From Streptomyces sp. MMG1121 (GTDB taxonomy: Bacteria > Actinomycetota > Actinomycetes > Streptomycetales > Streptomycetaceae): a DNA stretch of 24,737 bases. The notes below the pieces were generated by a model. The model saw only the letters and a list, made by a program, of their open reading frames with translations. It was not told the DNA's origin and made no database searches. Both the position numbers and the translations under genes were made by a program. The stretch spans positions 1 through 24,737 of the forward strand of contig NZ_LGDV01000241.1 of the NCBI RefSeq assembly GCF_001280015.1, read 5' to 3'. Positions 22,544 to 24,737 of this stretch are shown piece by piece. Numbering within the stretch: position 1 is the first letter of the stretch; the number at the start of each line of letters is the position of its first letter.

Positions 22544-23601
22544 GCACTGCAGCCGTCACCGACAAGCTGCCCAGCAGCCTGCGCAGCGCACGTCTGCCGA
22601 AGTGGTCGCCTTGGGCGATCGCCGCCGGTTCCGTCGTGGTCGCGGTGGGCATCGGCCTGGGCGCCGGCCTGAGCAGCAAGATCCAGTGGGGCTTGATCGC
22701 CGGGCTCCTGTTCCTCCTCGGCACCTTCGTCATCGCGACGCGGGTCGAGGGCCGGCGGCAGGCCAAGGACCGCATCGCCACCTCCCTGGTCTGGACGGCC
22801 TTCCTGCTCGCCGTCATCCCGCTGGTGTCGCTGATCTGGACCACCGTCAAGCGCGGTGTGAAGGTCCTGGACCCCTACTTCCTCACCCACTCGATGGGCA
22901 TCGTCGCCGACACCGACCCCGGTGGCGGCATCTACCACGCCATCATCGGCAGCCTGGAGCAGGTCGGCCTCGCCACCCTCATCGGCGCCCCGATCGGCGT
23001 GCTCACGGCGGTCTACCTGGTGGAGTACGGCCGCGGCGGCCTCTCCCGTGCGGTCACCTTCTTCGTCGACGTGATGACGGGCATCCCCTCCATCGTCGCG
23101 GGTCTGTTCATCCTCAGCCTCATGCTGATGTTCAACATGGAGCCCTTCGGCTTCGCCGGTTCGCTGGCCCTGGCCATCCTGATGATGCCGGTCGTCGTCC
23201 GCTCCACGGAGGAGATGCTCAAGCTCGTCCCGAACGAGCTGCGCGAGGCGTCCCTGGCGCTCGGCGTGCCCAAGTGGCGCACCATCCTGAAGGTGGTCCT
23301 GCCGACCTCCATCGGCGGCATCACCACGGGCATCATGCTGGCGATCGCCCGTATCGCTGGTGAGACGGCACCGATCCTGCTGCTGGTGTGGGGCAACTCC
23401 TTCATCAACAACAACCCGTTCTCGGGTGCGCAGCAGGCCCTGCCGTTGTACATCTACCAGCAGTACGCGAACAGCTCGGGTTCCCCGGCAGCCTACGACC
23501 GTGCCTGGGCCGCTTCGCTCACGCTGATCGCCTTCGTGATGATCCTCAACCTGGTGGCTCGCGGCATCGCCCGCTGGAAGGCCCCGAAGACCGGTCGCTA
23601 A
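22540..23601 (+). CDS. pstA: phosphate ABC transporter permease PstA
   Basis: 353 aa, with the first three helices within residues 20-100 and the conserved permease core after residue 120. The EAA loop reads REASLALGVPKWRTILKVVLP and is followed by ARIAGETAPILL, diagnostic for PstA. It pairs with PstC to form the phosphate channel. The ATG at 22540 overlaps the pstC stop (ATGA), so the two are translationally coupled. The N-terminus, with two extra helices, is longer than in enterobacterial PstA, a common actinobacterial form. Confidence 0.95.
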   Translation: MSTAAVTDKLPSSLRSARLPKWSPWAIAAGSVVVAVGIGLGAGLSSKIQWGLIAGLLFLLGTFVIATRVEGRRQAKDRIATSLVWTAFLLAVIPLVSLIWTTVKRGVKVLDPYFLTHSMGIVADTDPGGGIYHAIIGSLEQVGLATLIGAPIGVLTAVYLVEYGRGGLSRAVTFFVDVMTGIPSIVAGLFILSLMLMFNMEPFGFAGSLALAILMMPVVVRSTEEMLKLVPNELREASLALGVPKWRTILKVVLPTSIGGITTGIMLAIARIAGETAPILLLVWGNSFINNNPFSGAQQALPLYIYQQYANSSGSPAAYDRAWAASLTLIAFVMILNLVARGIARWKAPKTGR

Positions 23602-23666
23602 AGCGACGATTTCCGGCTCCGCGGGGCGGGGCCCTCTCAGCGACTGACTTGGAAGTGAAGTAGTAA

Positions 23667-24443
23667 ATGGCCAAGCGAATCGACGTAAGCGGACTGACCG
23701 CTTACTACGGCTCCCACAAGGCGATCGAGGACATCTCGATGACGGTCGAGCCGCGTTCGGTGACGGCGTTCATCGGTCCCTCCGGCTGTGGCAAGTCGAC
23801 GTTTCTGCGCACGCTGAACCGGATGCACGAGGTCACCCCCGGCGGCCGCGTCGAGGGCAAGGTGCTGCTGGACGACGAGGACCTGTACGGCACCGGCGTC
23901 GACCCGGTGACGGTGCGGCGCGAGGTGGGCATGGTCTTCCAGCGCCCCAACCCCTTCCCCACGATGTCGATCTTCGACAACGTGGCGGCGGGCCTGCGCC
24001 TGAACGGCAACTTCAGGAAGTCGGAACTGAACGACGTCGTCGAGAAGTCCCTGAAGGGCGCGAACCTCTGGAACGAGGTCAAGGACCGTCTGAACAAGCC
24101 CGGCTCGGGTCTGTCGGGCGGCCAGCAGCAGCGTCTGTGCATCGCCCGTGCGATCGCGGTGGAGCCGAAGGTTCTCCTCATGGACGAGCCGTGCTCCGCC
24201 CTGGACCCGATCTCGACGCTCGCGATCGAGGACCTGATCGGTGAGCTGAAGGAGCGCTTCACGATCGTCATCGTGACGCACAACATGCAGCAGGCGGCGC
24301 GTGTCTCGGACCGTACGGCGTTCTTCAACCTGGCCGCCGTGGGTCAGCCGGGCCGCCTCATCGAGATCGACGACACCGAGCGGATCTTCTCCAACCCGTC
24401 GGTCCAGGCGACGGAGGACTACATCTCGGGCCGCTTCGGCTGA
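23667..24443 (+). CDS. pstB: phosphate ABC transporter ATPase PstB
   Basis: 258 aa, a complete ABC ATPase: Walker [10 protein letters not shown] (37-45), Q-loop Q92 in VFQRPNPFP, signature LSGGQQQR (149-156), Walker B VLLMDEP with D173/E174, H-loop H205. The [16 protein letters not shown] stretch is the PstB hallmark. It powers phosphate import through PstCA. It lies 65 bp after pstA, with a GGAAGTGAAG site before ATG 23667. No phoU follows, as expected in Streptomyces, where phoU sits elsewhere. Confidence 0.97.
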   Translation: MAKRIDVSGLTAYYGSHKAIEDISMTVEPRSVTAFIGPSGCGKSTFLRTLNRMHEVTPGGRVEGKVLLDDEDLYGTGVDPVTVRREVGMVFQRPNPFPTMSIFDNVAAGLRLNGNFRKSELNDVVEKSLKGANLWNEVKDRLNKPGSGLSGGQQQRLCIARAIAVEPKVLLMDEPCSALDPISTLAIEDLIGELKERFTIVIVTHNMQQAARVSDRTAFFNLAAVGQPGRLIEIDDTERIFSNPSVQATEDYISGRFG

Positions 24444-24465
24444 GCCGGCCCGCGTCACAAAGACC

Positions 24466-24499
24466 CCTCGCGGTGCTGCATGGCGGTGCCACCGCGAGG
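24466..24499 (+). terminator. first hairpin after pstB
   Basis: CCTCGCGGTG (24466-24475) and CACCGCGAGG (24490-24499), a perfect 10-bp stem with a 14-nt loop, 22 bp past the pstB stop. It stands just before a second, stronger hairpin. Confidence 0.65.
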
Positions 24500-24506
24500 A
24501 CGCAAA

Positions 24507-24534
24507 GGGCCCGCCCCCGGCTGGGGGCGGGCCC
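24507..24534 (+). terminator. pst operon terminator hairpin
   Basis: GGGCCCGCCCCC (24507-24518) and GGGGGCGGGCCC (24523-24534) form a perfect 12-bp stem with a 4-nt GGCT loop. It lacks a long T run, as is common in Streptomyces. AAA precedes the left arm. Confidence 0.8.
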
Positions 24535-24559
24535 ACTGCGTTCATCCACGGCCACGTCC

Positions 24560-24737
24560 GGGGGCTCCACCCCCGATCCCACCGGGTCGCTGCGCTTGGC
24601 CGGTGCCGCCGTTTTGGGGGCTCCGCCCCCGACGCTGCCGGGGCTCTGCCCCAACCCTGACGGGGCTCCGCCTCAACCCCGCCGGGCTCCGCCTCCGGTC
24701 CCGCCGGGGCTCTGCCCCATCTCTGACGGGGCTCCGC
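24560..24737. repeat. array of GGGGCTCCGCCCC-type intergenic repeats
   Basis: Seven degenerate copies of a short G-run/CTCYGC/C-run palindrome: GGGGGCTCCACCCCC (24560), GGGGGCTCCGCCCCC (about 24616), then GGGGCTCTGCCCC, GGGGCTCCGCCTC, GGGCTCCGCCTCC, GGGGCTCTGCCCC and GGGGCTCCGC at the window edge, mostly 20-30 bp apart. This is a common repeat at gene ends in streptomycetes. It probably continues past the window. Confidence 0.75.

Overview
The window is high-GC, densely coded DNA of a Streptomyces-type actinomycete. The evidence is the 3' end of a Streptomyces-like 5S rRNA, G/C-ending codons throughout, several start codons that look leaderless (TAnnnT six to eight bases before ATG), a PhoP-type PHO box before pstS, and GGGGCTCCGCCCC-type intergenic repeats. 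It opens at the end of an rRNA operon and closes just past pstSCAB.

Layout. 1-87: end of 5S rRNA and its terminator. 106-1305: divergent isochorismatase-family hydrolase (-) and GNAT acetyltransferase (+). 1302-8413: six minus-strand genes that together look like a reduced Gram-positive type IV secretion system (T4SS). In transcription order these are a two-helix VirB2-like protein, a VirB8-like NTF2-fold protein, a VirB6-like polytopic protein, a PrgI/VirB3-VirB4-N (SCO6880-family) protein, a VirB4 ATPase and a VirD4-like coupling protein. A likely seventh member, a bifunctional SLT/NlpC-P60 cell-wall hydrolase (VirB1-like), lies 8 kb away at 16398-17399 (+). From memory, unchecked, S. coelicolor carries a six-gene cluster of this shape (SCO4126-4131) next to a transglycosylase gene and close to pst. 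If so, the 8.7-15.9 kb stretch is an accessory insertion into a conserved neighbourhood.

That accessory stretch holds two tandem paralogous S53 (sedolisin) peptidases with very short propeptides and an identical 23-bp inverted repeat upstream, a divergent TetR/short-chain dehydrogenase pair with a near-consensus promoter overlapped by a palindrome, a decayed cassette (WXG100-like protein, large-partner fragment, lipoprotein), a possible second pseudogene, and a secreted trypsin-like protease. After the SLT/NlpC hydrolase come a PAP2 phosphatase (+) and a convergent TAT-exported BBE-type flavin oxidoreductase (-).

The right end is the high-affinity phosphate uptake operon pstS-pstC-pstA-pstB. 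It has a four-unit PHO box, a strong hairpin between pstS and pstC, and a double-hairpin end.

The most interesting signal is the T4SS-like locus. It has no visible relaxase, its VirB4 is split, and its coupling protein has lost the Walker A lysine and ends early, so it may move something other than conjugative DNA or serve an internal role. No search was run; family assignments come from reading motifs.
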